Of a DNA stretch of 64,000 nt, positions 42,101 to 50,552 are shown piece by piece (the stretch's first letter is position 1; every line of letters begins with the position of its first letter). The stretch lies in assembly GCA_041660525.1 (NCBI GenBank), contig JBAZWD010000007.1:1-64000 (forward strand), read 5' to 3'. Below the pieces are notes generated by a model, which saw only the letters and a program-made list of their open reading frames with translations, made no database searches and was not told the DNA's origin. Position numbers and translations under genes: made by a program. The stretch comes from JABCZS01 sp041660525. Its GTDB lineage: Bacteria > Pseudomonadota > Gammaproteobacteria > JABCZS01.

Positions 42101-44434
42101 AGCATTTGGTGAGGCATGTTGCTCTAACTGCTCCATCCATTGCAATTGTTGTGCTTGTGTCAATTTTTGATATTGAATTTGCCATGCTTGCAATACTAAA
42201 AGCCGCGCAGTTTCATCCGGTGCTTGTTGTAAGCGGAATGAAAAATACACGAAATAATGCTGACAATTATTAAGTGTATCTAATCTTTCCGTTGGATGAT
42301 GACTGAATAATTGTAAACTGGTTGTTTGTGTGGCTTCTTTAATAATGTCATACCAAATGGTGCATATGCCATCAAAGCTTTCATGCCATACACCTGCGGT
42401 TGTTAAACAAAATGTTAAATCTTCTGCCAGTTGAGGGTGTATTAAGCGTCGTTGTGAAAAATGGGCTAACAATTCCTTTATAGGCGCCCATTCTATTTTA
42501 TAAAAACTTGCTAAATAATAGATGGTATCTTGCGGATCGTTTGATTCTCGAATGTGGGCAGTTAAGGCTTGATGGATGTTAACTTCTTCTCTTCTTAGCA
42601 TCTGGATATATTGTGTGTACAATTCAATATTGCCGCCTAAAAGAAATCCCTGCTGCCAACGAAGTTTAAGTAATGTTTCTGGTGGATTATCATGTTTTTT
42701 AAAAAATGTTAATTCAATCGTGATATTTATTGATTTTAAAATTACCATTGCCTCTTGCAATGTTTTTTTAATCGATGGCGCTATTTGAACTACCTGTTCT
42801 TGCTGTTCATTTGTATTGTTTTCTGAAGTAATAAGCACACATTGCAGATGACTTTTTGCACGGCCATTGATAAATGCAATATCCCCTACACCTAATAAAG
42901 CAAATGGAGCAGTGGCTGAGCCCAAGTGTTTAATTAATGTTGGCTGTAAGTATGCACCTAACCATAGTCGTATAAGATTTGCATCCGTAGGATTATTTTT
43001 TAATGCTGTAAATATAGGTGCAGCTTCATGAGCATAAGGATTGAAATGATCTGTATTTTCTTGATGATAGACACCACCTTTTTGTAATCGGGTTTCATTA
43101 GCTTCTTCCCAGCGACTGTCTACTCGCGTTGTTTGCCGAATATCTGCGCCCTGAAAATTAGCTTTATAAAAATCAGCGCCATCTAAATCTGAGCGTACAA
43201 ATGAAATTTCTGGAGCTTGTAAATAAGCGCATTGCGCTGCTTTTAATTTAATATTTACTGCTGAGGTTGCACCTAATAACTGACAACGTTGCATTTGAGT
43301 ATTTGAAAAATCTGCATGATCCAGTTTGCAATCTACAAAAATACTATCACTAAAATCACTGTGCGAAAAGTTACCATGACTTAAATCGACATTTGATAAT
43401 ACACCTTTGAATCTTGCAACCGCACCTACATACTGATTGAAACCGTAATAGTAGCCTTTACTTCGCGCTCGCATATAACTTGCTATATCAGTTGCATCAA
43501 CAATACGCATTGTAGGTTTGTATGATTCAAATTGTTGTGCGAAAGTTGATTGCGGATAGACAGTAAATACTTCATATTCAAGTTCTTTTACTTCTTCATA
43601 ACTTGCCCATCGATAACCGCATAAAGGCATATTTTGTTCATCAATTTTAACCCAGCCAAAATGACTATCTCGGGGCTGACCAATCATTCTTTGCGCGAAA
43701 CGTTGGGTACGTTGATACATTTCAGTATTTATTCTATCTACATTTGCCCACAGACGCCCATCGGGTGTGCGATAAGCGCAGCGCGCATACAAATCTTCCG
43801 CTACAAGCGTTTGACTATTTTGGCAGGCAACAGCATTATTCGTTAAACTATAAATCATTGCACCCGAGTTACCACGAACCAAACCTGTTAATAATTCTTG
43901 CTTTACTAAACACGTAGATTTTTGACGAATTAAATAATCAACTATGCGTATCGATCCAATCAATGCAAATGTATAAACACCTTCATCCGTTAGTAAATTA
44001 TTAATGGCATATTCATACAAATGTGCTGCATCGATAGCGACTTCAGATACTAGAAGTTCACGTGCTTTTTTTGAGGTATCAATGGAAGCACGCGCAACAG
44101 ACGTCATGGCTTGTGTTTGTAAATAACTGTATGCAAACTCACTGCCTTTCCCCAACAATTGACTACCGCCTTTGATGGCCATAACGATAGGCAAAGATAC
44201 ACCTAATGTACTAAATGCTGATCCTGCATAACCTATAGTTTTAATTAAACTTAAAAAATGATCGGTATACTGACTTCTTCGAACAGTGCGCCCAGCTATT
44301 GCATCATTTAAATAATCGAACTCACCGAGCAGTTGTTCAGTGAGTTGTTGAATATATTTTTTTTGACGCTGGGTTAATTTATTGTTTTTCATTATTTTAT
44401 ATTTCTTATTAAGCTCTTTATTTTTAGTGGGCAT
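39113..44434 (-). CDS. Giant pentapeptide-repeat / kinase-like / LRR protein (1773 aa)
   Basis: Two starts are possible (44434 or 44392, MKNNKLTQRQKK); neither has a clear ribosome-binding site. Domains: a helical N-terminus with a hydrophobic patch (about 65-110), pentapeptide repeats at about 345-435 (VDLSHGNFSHSDFSDSIF, DLDGADFYKANFQGADI), and a long helical middle. A module at about 870-1040 looks like a lipid-kinase or HipA-like fold: an extension with GPEDDSGKHLHLEP, then YAVDLDRAFL. After that come cysteine-type LRRs (about 1360-1410, LNLAGCGKITDQSIRNIAAHCPAL) and ribonuclease-inhibitor-type LRRs (about 1560-1650, KFLDLGKNDLTDSSAPFIAK). The kinase-like reading is an inference from two motifs. 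Large eukaryote-like proteins of this kind are typical effectors of intracellular gammaproteobacteria. Confidence 0.75.
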   Translation of the reverse strand: MPTKNKELNKKYKIMKNNKLTQRQKKYIQQLTEQLLGEFDYLNDAIAGRTVRRSQYTDHFLSLIKTIGYAGSAFSTLGVSLPIVMAIKGGSQLLGKGSEFAYSYLQTQAMTSVARASIDTSKKARELLVSEVAIDAAHLYEYAINNLLTDEGVYTFALIGSIRIVDYLIRQKSTCLVKQELLTGLVRGNSGAMIYSLTNNAVACQNSQTLVAEDLYARCAYRTPDGRLWANVDRINTEMYQRTQRFAQRMIGQPRDSHFGWVKIDEQNMPLCGYRWASYEEVKELEYEVFTVYPQSTFAQQFESYKPTMRIVDATDIASYMRARSKGYYYGFNQYVGAVARFKGVLSNVDLSHGNFSHSDFSDSIFVDCKLDHADFSNTQMQRCQLLGATSAVNIKLKAAQCAYLQAPEISFVRSDLDGADFYKANFQGADIRQTTRVDSRWEEANETRLQKGGVYHQENTDHFNPYAHEAAPIFTALKNNPTDANLIRLWLGAYLQPTLIKHLGSATAPFALLGVGDIAFINGRAKSHLQCVLITSENNTNEQQEQVVQIAPSIKKTLQEAMVILKSINITIELTFFKKHDNPPETLLKLRWQQGFLLGGNIELYTQYIQMLRREEVNIHQALTAHIRESNDPQDTIYYLASFYKIEWAPIKELLAHFSQRRLIHPQLAEDLTFCLTTAGVWHESFDGICTIWYDIIKEATQTTSLQLFSHHPTERLDTLNNCQHYFVYFSFRLQQAPDETARLLVLQAWQIQYQKLTQAQQLQWMEQLEQHASPNAAIKNALFNHLLMITRPNGWHYNLIYHRKQWLKDWQSLLAPDTSNQVKLRIPSSSPIESMQTQTLSSEITQKFLDEQGHFKASHSTQASMHPVYRIEHQGHTFWGKPIAEQPAIEYAVVELMKHIVGQTFLPETLITACHIPGRAPIAIQWSQHMPGKPLESLDAKSTWINDPLQNLSDESFLAHLFRVIITGPEDDSGKHLHLEPREDGKVDLYAVDLDRAFLTPNDNGILGFNKILQVKSMILCFNQMQQPIDLKNSMIQRFMMLDAHALLENWLESLIKQHKTYEELFNDESFATHFTSPLNLFTADEIKNLMPDTKPSVSILTLHLGEKLFTELNKRIGLMQSVLKRHWHENTPITGLELLTEVHPELGANYQSIFTEVIHNDRGFKGLSTEISRRAESIFKKPVSQLPKYLLPILRFWERTRKEYKYVQQKGQQQSTQAVSTALSASLRLNNPLLLTQAKEIRAGKFMSPYQAKEVLQTLRSQRGYEIIARLKEDKNLTVAEETSLIASFHLLSARQKKHLLKDEINRVNKINDAYKDFYERWEGERWQGKLLRLIPGTPFRFLDLQGFRVIDEERLFSILTVDNAGVYIKALNLAGCGKITDQSIRNIAAHCPALVTLNLNRTTITSIQAGIFAKFNSVTDTQKRKIYFPNLKYLSVKDCYWLSTIEFTAPMFRQLSVGGVCEAPGYSTALGFRINEISIFTNSGNILIDSIKLNQMKKELEEMRITESPEIALFPSFQTIINGIQETDQDLHVALYKYTIEADVNNLFQVLKENNKTIRLTLRSCLNDNHIKKLTEILIKNKTIKFLDLGKNDLTDSSAPFIAKILESNNTLELLDLSNNKIGSIGFNIISSALKKINRSLKTISFENNIFDQSNAIDIAETIKDNHFIESICMLCTANNAKFSTEEHVQILIQALLINRKVSLELGTSSTALDYITKLDDRAVVPRKDNISTVIQWAEECAKADLEEKRRLSNDAFDGWMADNQGLVY

Positions 44435-44468
44435 GAATTAACATGCCCACTGTTTTTGGATTATAAAT

Positions 44469-44510
44469 TCAGCAAACGCAGCAACAATAAAAATTAATAA
44501 ATATTTTCAT
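44469..44510 (-). pseudogene. Orphan signal-peptide start, relic of a GLUG-type gene
   Basis: A 13-codon frame reads MKIFINFYCCCVC and stops. It matches the GLUG gene start (MKKLINFYCFC) at protein and DNA level, including the bases just upstream (GGTTATTC on the plus strand after the CAT). It lies between the giant gene and the ankyrin-kinase, and is probably the stub of a deleted paralogue. Confidence 0.6.
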
Positions 44511-44562
44511 GGTTATTCTCCATAGCCTGAACATCTAAACCAACCATCTTATGCACAGTTTT

Positions 44563-46725
44563 CTAGCTAAAACTCGCATATCCAGAAGACGTCGCGTTTG
44601 ATGAATTTGCTGTATTCCGTTGAGATTCCAGATCTTTAACAACATCAACAGCAGCAGGCCTTGCATTTTTATCAGGCGCCCAGCATTGCGTTATCAGATT
44701 TTTAAATTTCACTGGGCAATCCTGATTAATAGTCTCCCGCTTTTCTTGCAATACCACATGCTGATATATTTGCTTACCTGTTTTACCATCATAAGGTATC
44801 TTTCTACTATAAATTTCCCATAATAATATTCCCAAACTGTAAACATCACAAGCTGTGGTATGAGGTATATTTTCTTCATCTAAAAGCTCTGGGGCCATCC
44901 AGTGTAGTGTACCTGCAGCGCTGTTTACAGTTGATGTACTGGCGCTGAGTTTATCTTTCATTTTGGCCAAACCAAAATCTGTTAGCTTCGGTATCATTCC
45001 TTCACCCAATAAAACATTCATGCTCTTAATGTCGCGATGTAATATCATAGGATTTTGTCCGTGCAAAAATGCTAGTCCTTTTGCTGTGCCTGAAGCTATT
45101 TTTAAACGCAGCGGCCAATCCATTTGCGCATCGCTGTGTAAAACCCCATGCAAAGAACCATTTGCTGCTAACTCCATCACCATACAATACGGTTGAGTAA
45201 TGCAAATCCCGTATAACTGAATAACATGTGGATTTCGCAACTTCGCCATAACTGTAGCTTCATGTTTAAAGTCATCAATTAAATCTTGTGAAATATTTCC
45301 AATCCGTAATTGTTTCACTGCAACATCTGAATGTTGCCATGTGGCTTGATATACTTCGCCAAACCCGCCAGAACCTAGCTTTTTCCCGATTGTTAAATCA
45401 TTGTATGGGATTACTAATGAAAGCGAGATTTGGCCCATGCTATTAATTCCACTATCGCCAAAATTTGAATTTTTATTTGAGGATTTACTAGAAGAAGCAT
45501 TGTTGGAATTTTGCATCGCCATATATTTTTTGAGATTTGCATTGAGCTCTTCTTGTTCACGCATTTTTTCCTCTTCAAGCACTTTTTGTTCACGCAACTC
45601 TCTGGCCTTTCTATTTTCCACTTCTAGCCTGTCATTCTGTTGTTGAATAGGTAATACATAAGCTTTAGTATTTTGGTAATCTACGCTGATGTAATTTTTT
45701 TTACCCAGTTCAACGTAATATAGGAGATCATGGCCATCGGGGGTTCTAACGTTAGAATCTGCGCCATTATCAATAAGCCATTTAAGCACATTTTTTCTCC
45801 CTGCGACAGCGCTAGCTATTACAAGACCTTGTCTATCCACATTTATGTCAACTACAGCAGCATCATTCTTTCTTAGCGTACCCTTATACTTCATATCTAA
45901 ATTCATCGGCATTTTTTTAGATTTCCATTTCTCCAAGAAAAAAATATCGCCACAACCACATGCTTCACTAAGAGCAAATTGTGGCTCTCGCAGTTTAGAA
46001 CAAGTCGCAATATAAAAATCATAAATTTCTTCTTTATCTTCCTTTTTAACATTGTCTAAATAAGAAACATTAAATAATTTACCTGATTGAGCCTGTAACT
46101 GTATCATGTGCTTTATAAAGTCTTTATGAGACTTCATAACTCTTTCCCATATACTTGTTTTGTCATGCTGATAATTCAAATCAGCGCCAGCAACATTAAC
46201 TAAATATGTCATAAGCGCATTAGAGTCAGCCACGCTGCCAGGGTAGGAGCTGCGATAAAGGCCATCAAATAAGCATTTGTTAAGTAGATCTTTGCTTGGT
46301 TTACCTTTTTCAATCAAAAGTTTTACCATTGCAATATTCAGCTCTTTGGCAGCCACATATAAACCTTTCGCAAGTACATCATTGGACGGAGGCAGATTTT
46401 CCAGAAGATATCTTATAACGTCAGAATGCCCATCTCGACACGCACATTCAAAGGCATGTCCGCCCCAGTTACCATAGTTTTTAGCACCTTTAGAGTGAAG
46501 ATAACGGACAATATCCACATGATTTTCTTGTATAGCACAATCTAAAGCAGTATAATTTATGCCACAAAACAAATGGTCACCTCTTTTTTTCGGATCATTT
46601 ATCTTTGTGTGCGACGTTGCTTGACTATCAACTGGAACAGGACTTGAAAATAAACTTCCACGTTCAACTAATTTTTTAACTTCGTCTAAATCACCCAGTA
46701 GTGCCGCTTTGTGTATATTCCCCAT
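44563..46725 (-). CDS. Ankyrin-repeat tyrosine-kinase-like protein kinase (720 aa)
   Basis: AGAAGG precedes the start at 46725. Residues 1-~340 hold ankyrin repeats (MGNIHKAALLGDLDEVKKLV, YTALDCAIQENHVDIVRYLHSKGA, GHAFECACRDGHSDVIRYLL). A charged coiled coil (about 365-410) follows, then a Ser/Asn linker and the conserved INSMGQISLSL. The kinase domain spans about 439-700: G-loop GSGGFGEVY, K471 in VAVKQL, H563-R564-D565 in HRDIKSMNVLL, D583 in TDFGLAK, activation segment to GTLHWMAPELL, and DVYSLGILLWE. All catalytic residues are present. It is closest in style to eukaryotic TKL kinases (MLK/RAF-like). The C-terminus ends GYASFS. It is the third gene of a tight trio (18-bp gap to the TIR-like gene). 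Confidence 0.88.
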   Translation of the reverse strand: MGNIHKAALLGDLDEVKKLVERGSLFSSPVPVDSQATSHTKINDPKKRGDHLFCGINYTALDCAIQENHVDIVRYLHSKGAKNYGNWGGHAFECACRDGHSDVIRYLLENLPPSNDVLAKGLYVAAKELNIAMVKLLIEKGKPSKDLLNKCLFDGLYRSSYPGSVADSNALMTYLVNVAGADLNYQHDKTSIWERVMKSHKDFIKHMIQLQAQSGKLFNVSYLDNVKKEDKEEIYDFYIATCSKLREPQFALSEACGCGDIFFLEKWKSKKMPMNLDMKYKGTLRKNDAAVVDINVDRQGLVIASAVAGRKNVLKWLIDNGADSNVRTPDGHDLLYYVELGKKNYISVDYQNTKAYVLPIQQQNDRLEVENRKARELREQKVLEEEKMREQEELNANLKKYMAMQNSNNASSSKSSNKNSNFGDSGINSMGQISLSLVIPYNDLTIGKKLGSGGFGEVYQATWQHSDVAVKQLRIGNISQDLIDDFKHEATVMAKLRNPHVIQLYGICITQPYCMVMELAANGSLHGVLHSDAQMDWPLRLKIASGTAKGLAFLHGQNPMILHRDIKSMNVLLGEGMIPKLTDFGLAKMKDKLSASTSTVNSAAGTLHWMAPELLDEENIPHTTACDVYSLGILLWEIYSRKIPYDGKTGKQIYQHVVLQEKRETINQDCPVKFKNLITQCWAPDKNARPAAVDVVKDLESQRNTANSSNATSSGYASFS

Positions 46726-46743
46726 TTTATTTTCCTTCTTATA

Positions 46744-48639
46744 TTAAATTGATAAAGCCAAATTATTTGTTAAAGTTTGTATCTTTGCACGCGCCTGTTC
46801 TGCTGTTTTTGTATCAACAGTTTGCTGTGCCGCTTGTGTGTACCTGTATTTTGCTTGTGTTAAATCTTGACTAACACCATCACCCTTTTCAAGCATCCGC
46901 GCTAAATTATATTGTGCTTTAGGCTCACCCTTATTCGCCGCGCTAAGCAAATAATGATAAGCAGATATTTTGTCCATCCCAACACCGCCTATTCCTTGTA
47001 ATAGATAAGCGCCAACATTGGCCTCTGATTTAGCATCGCCTAATTTTGCAGCTTCCATATACAATTTAAACGCAGCTTGGTGGTCATTAGATTTTTCTAG
47101 TATTTTAGCTTGTAAAAATAATAACTCAGCTTTTTTTGCTTGATCATTATGTAAAGGTAAAGAGGTTAATAAAGCTGCGCTGGTAAAATTATTCTGATTC
47201 GGACTTGATAAGGTTTCTAATTTTGTAATGATATCCTGCACATTAGGCCGACGCTGAGGTTGCTCTGCCAAACAAGCTTGAATTAATTCAAGATAACCAG
47301 ATGGAATATTATCGAAACTTAGAGTTGCCGTTGGAACTTTTCCCGTAATAATTTCCCATAAAATTACGCCATAACTATAAACATCTGCTTTTGCCGTGTA
47401 AGGTTCATTACGAATCACCTCTGGTGCCATCCACGCTATTGATGACGACGCTTTGGCACCTTTAGCAATACTTTTAGTATGCGCTTGCGCAAAACCAAAA
47501 CCTGTTAACTTCGCTTGATATTGATCATCTAATACAATATTTTCACTGCTTAAATCTTGATGCAAAATATGGTTTTGATGCTCGTGTAAATAGAGTAATC
47601 CTTTGGCAATATCAAGTGCAACTTTCTGTTGTAATTGAGGCGGTAACGCTGGGCCCGATAAACGTAAAGCCAAGGTCTTAGGCAAATGCTCCAGTACTAG
47701 GCTTTCATTGCCAATATCCAGACTCACACCATATAAGGTTAAAACATTGGGGTGACGTAATCTTGCCATAATTTGTGCTTCACGAATAAATTCTTTTTTG
47801 GTTTCGGCATTTATAATATTAACTCGCTTGACAGATACATTATTCCCTTTCCATGATCCTAAATATAATTCCTCATGTGCTTTTTGAGTCAACTTTTTTT
47901 CTAGTTTAATATCGAAGAAATTTATCAACAGTTGCGGGTCAATGCCTGGTTTTGCTTGCGCATCAATTGCATCAATCAAACGTAAAGATGCCTCTAATTT
48001 TTCCCAGCAAATACGATATTGTTGTAAAATTGCATCATCCGCATCACGCTGATGCAATTGAAATATATTAGGAATAATGCCCATTGGGTTTGCAAGAGCT
48101 GCCAATATAATTTCATGTGCATCTACTTCACGCATATCGCGCACTAAATCTTTTTGCACTTCGGCTGGAAATGCTGCGCCGAAATCTCCTTCAAACCATA
48201 GCGGCAATAAACAATCTTTATCTTGCGCTACTTTATTTTTAATATGCGCCCATTCAAATGCGGCATTGGTCTGAGGAATTTGTTGTAGACGAAATTTTAA
48301 ACGCGGCGTACCGATTAAAAAAATAATATCACTTTTATCAATGTTTTCTTTCATGCGCGCAGGCATATCGCCATGCATATTATAAATATCTAAGAAAACT
48401 TCTGCGCCAATTTTTTCTAAATCTGATTTTAAACGTGATAATCGTTCTTGCCAAATAGCGTTCAATGCTTTACCTGCATCAGTTGTATTATCTTCCCAGG
48501 CGTAGCTGATAAAGCATTTTGGTTTTTTAACGCCAGGTAAAAAACGTGCGATATCTTGCAGGAATTTTGTAAATTCAATCTTCCTGCGTAACTGACGATT
48601 ATCCTGCTGCAATTGTAATGCTGCTTGATTTTTAAACAT
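46744..48639 (-). CDS. TIR-like / pseudokinase / Sel1-repeat fusion (631 aa)
   Basis: AAGGAG precedes the start at 48639. A TIR/SEFIR-like domain spans about 39-195 (KCFISYAWED, VFLDIYNMHGDMPARM, KSDIIFLIGTPRLK); E129 in NAAFEWAHI is at the place of a TIR catalytic glutamate but this is inference. A TKL-like kinase domain spans about 250-475: no glycine loop is recognisable, K271 (VSVKRV) is present, HRD is HQD (360-362), and DFG is GFG (380-382). The metal-binding Asp is therefore lost, so it should be a pseudokinase. WMAPEVI and DVYSYGVILWE remain. Sel1 repeats (about 500-605) end the protein. It lies 17 bp from the upstream and 18 bp from the downstream ankyrin-kinase gene. Confidence 0.85.
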   Translation of the reverse strand: MFKNQAALQLQQDNRQLRRKIEFTKFLQDIARFLPGVKKPKCFISYAWEDNTTDAGKALNAIWQERLSRLKSDLEKIGAEVFLDIYNMHGDMPARMKENIDKSDIIFLIGTPRLKFRLQQIPQTNAAFEWAHIKNKVAQDKDCLLPLWFEGDFGAAFPAEVQKDLVRDMREVDAHEIILAALANPMGIIPNIFQLHQRDADDAILQQYRICWEKLEASLRLIDAIDAQAKPGIDPQLLINFFDIKLEKKLTQKAHEELYLGSWKGNNVSVKRVNIINAETKKEFIREAQIMARLRHPNVLTLYGVSLDIGNESLVLEHLPKTLALRLSGPALPPQLQQKVALDIAKGLLYLHEHQNHILHQDLSSENIVLDDQYQAKLTGFGFAQAHTKSIAKGAKASSSIAWMAPEVIRNEPYTAKADVYSYGVILWEIITGKVPTATLSFDNIPSGYLELIQACLAEQPQRRPNVQDIITKLETLSSPNQNNFTSAALLTSLPLHNDQAKKAELLFLQAKILEKSNDHQAAFKLYMEAAKLGDAKSEANVGAYLLQGIGGVGMDKISAYHYLLSAANKGEPKAQYNLARMLEKGDGVSQDLTQAKYRYTQAAQQTVDTKTAEQARAKIQTLTNNLALSI

Positions 48640-48656
48640 GACTACTCCTTGAAAAT

Positions 48657-50234
48657 TTAACTAAAGCTCACATAGCTAGACTTTGTAGCAGCGGGTTTGT
48701 TGTCTGTCATATTTTGCTCCAGAGTTTGAATGATAGTTTCAATAAGCGGTCTATCTTCAGCTGTTTGTTTCCAGCAATTAGTGATTAAAGCAGCAAATTG
48801 AGGTGGACTATCTGCAGGTATGGTTTCTCTCTCTTCACGTAAAACCACGCTTGCAAATATTTGTTTTGCAGTTTTGCCTTCATAAGGCATTTTACGTGAA
48901 CTTAATTCCCATAATAAAATTGCTAAGCTATAGACTTCACAGGCCGTAGTGTAATGAGGATTTTCTCTATCTAACAATTCTGGTGCCATCCAATGCAAGG
49001 TTCCAGCTGCACTGCCACCTGCTGTAGAAGTTGTTGCCAAGGCGGTGTCCTTAATTTTTGCCAAACCAAAATCTGTAAGTTTTGGCATCATCTCTGTATT
49101 GAGTAATACGTTCATACTCTTGATATCGCGATGCAATATCATAGGTTTTTGATTGTGTAAAAATGCTAAGCCTTTTGCTATTCCTGCTGCAATTTTTAAA
49201 CGCACTGGCCAATCCATCTGTTCATTGCTATGTAATACGGCATGCAATGAGCCTTTGCTTGCAAATTCCATCACCATGCAATACGGTTGTTTGATACAAA
49301 TGCCATATAATTGAATAATATGCGGGTTCCGTAGTTTGGCCATCACCGAAGTTTCATGTTTAAATTCAGCAATGATTTCTTCTGAAAAATTATTACCAAG
49401 CAATTGTTTTACAGCAACATCAGCGTGTTGCCATTTTGCTTGATAAACTACACCAAAACCACCTTGGCCTAGTTTTTTGCCTACAGTTAATTCTTCATAG
49501 GGAATTTCTAGAGACAACGAAATTTGTCCCATGCTATCGATAACACCAGTGAGCTTATGTGCAGCGTTATTATTGCTGCTTGAAGTTGAATTGTTTTGCA
49601 TAGCTTTAAGCTTTTTCATACCCTCAAGCAACTCTGTTTGCTCACGTTGTCTTTGCTCTTCTCTTTTATCTCCCGCCGATATTTCTTTTTTGATTGGCTT
49701 TATATAAGCCTCTAAATATTCACGCACATTTGAATGTGCTAAATCAATAATACTCTTACCTTCCTTGTCACAGTTATTTAATAAACACTTCCGTATTTCC
49801 ACTAAATATTTCACAATCAGTAAATGACCATTAATAGCCGCAAGCATCACTGCCGTATTGCCATCATTATCTGCCTGATTCACATTTGCATTGCAATTTT
49901 CAAGGAAATATTTCACTACAGCCAATCTGTTCTGTTGATTTTGTTGCTCACGTACCATCCCCGCATCGCTTGAGTCTGCCCATCGGCCACCATAAGCAGC
50001 GTACATCCAAGCAGTAGTGCCAGAACTACTCATTTGATTTATATTTACTTTACAATTTTCAATAAAATGTCTAACAACTGGCAAATGCCCTTCCCATGCT
50101 GCCACCAGTAAAGGCGTCAGCCCACTTGGGTTCACTTCATCTAGTGGTGCACTTTTCTTAAAAATACCTGTTTTTGTTAATTTTTTAACTTCTTCTAAGT
50201 TTCCACTGGAAGCGGCATAATGTAAATCCTTCAT
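48657..50234 (-). CDS. Ankyrin-repeat tyrosine-kinase-like protein kinase (525 aa)
   Basis: The start at 50234 (MKDLHYAASSGNLEEV) has AAGGGGA upstream; 40 more residues are open before it but are not conserved with the paralogue. Ankyrin repeats fill about 1-185 (GLTPLLVAAWEGHLPVVRHFIE, GNTAVMLAAINGHLLIVKYLVE). A charged coil and IDSMGQISLSL follow. The kinase domain (about 244-505) has GQGGFGVVY, K276, H368-R369-D370, D388 and WMAPELL. In the alpha-F segment the usual D and G are E and A (CEVYSLAILLWE), which may weaken activity. It is a close paralogue of the 720-residue kinase and ends SYVSFS. It is the first gene of the trio. Confidence 0.88.
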   Translation of the reverse strand: MKDLHYAASSGNLEEVKKLTKTGIFKKSAPLDEVNPSGLTPLLVAAWEGHLPVVRHFIENCKVNINQMSSSGTTAWMYAAYGGRWADSSDAGMVREQQNQQNRLAVVKYFLENCNANVNQADNDGNTAVMLAAINGHLLIVKYLVEIRKCLLNNCDKEGKSIIDLAHSNVREYLEAYIKPIKKEISAGDKREEQRQREQTELLEGMKKLKAMQNNSTSSSNNNAAHKLTGVIDSMGQISLSLEIPYEELTVGKKLGQGGFGVVYQAKWQHADVAVKQLLGNNFSEEIIAEFKHETSVMAKLRNPHIIQLYGICIKQPYCMVMEFASKGSLHAVLHSNEQMDWPVRLKIAAGIAKGLAFLHNQKPMILHRDIKSMNVLLNTEMMPKLTDFGLAKIKDTALATTSTAGGSAAGTLHWMAPELLDRENPHYTTACEVYSLAILLWELSSRKMPYEGKTAKQIFASVVLREERETIPADSPPQFAALITNCWKQTAEDRPLIETIIQTLEQNMTDNKPAATKSSYVSFS

Positions 50235-50552
50235 TGAGATCCCCTTCTTTAAATTTTTATCAATGCTTGGTAACAATCTAACTATTAATGTAACTGCTCT
50301 TCGGTTGAAGCAATTAATCAATAATTGCCGGTCAGTGTCTGCTTTAAGCAGCACATTATCTATTCTTATCTATACAATTTCTTTTGTGTCATAACATAAA
50401 ATAATATCATTAGGACTAATGAAACACTATCCCTATTAGGCAGATGTTAAATTTAACTTAATTTGCCGCATTATTTAAATTAAGATATAAATTGACAATA
50501 CAATCAACTCATGGCACTCTGTAAGTAAGCATACTTTTGAGAGTGCACTGCC
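50235..50552. other. Divergent intergenic region of the island
   Basis: This AT-rich gap separates the kinase trio (minus) from the 454-residue gene (plus). It contains TTGACA at 50492-50497 without a matching -10 at the right distance. An inverted repeat lies at the plus-strand start codon. The first ~120 bp are an open but unconserved extension of the kinase frame. Nothing else is seen. Confidence 0.5.
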
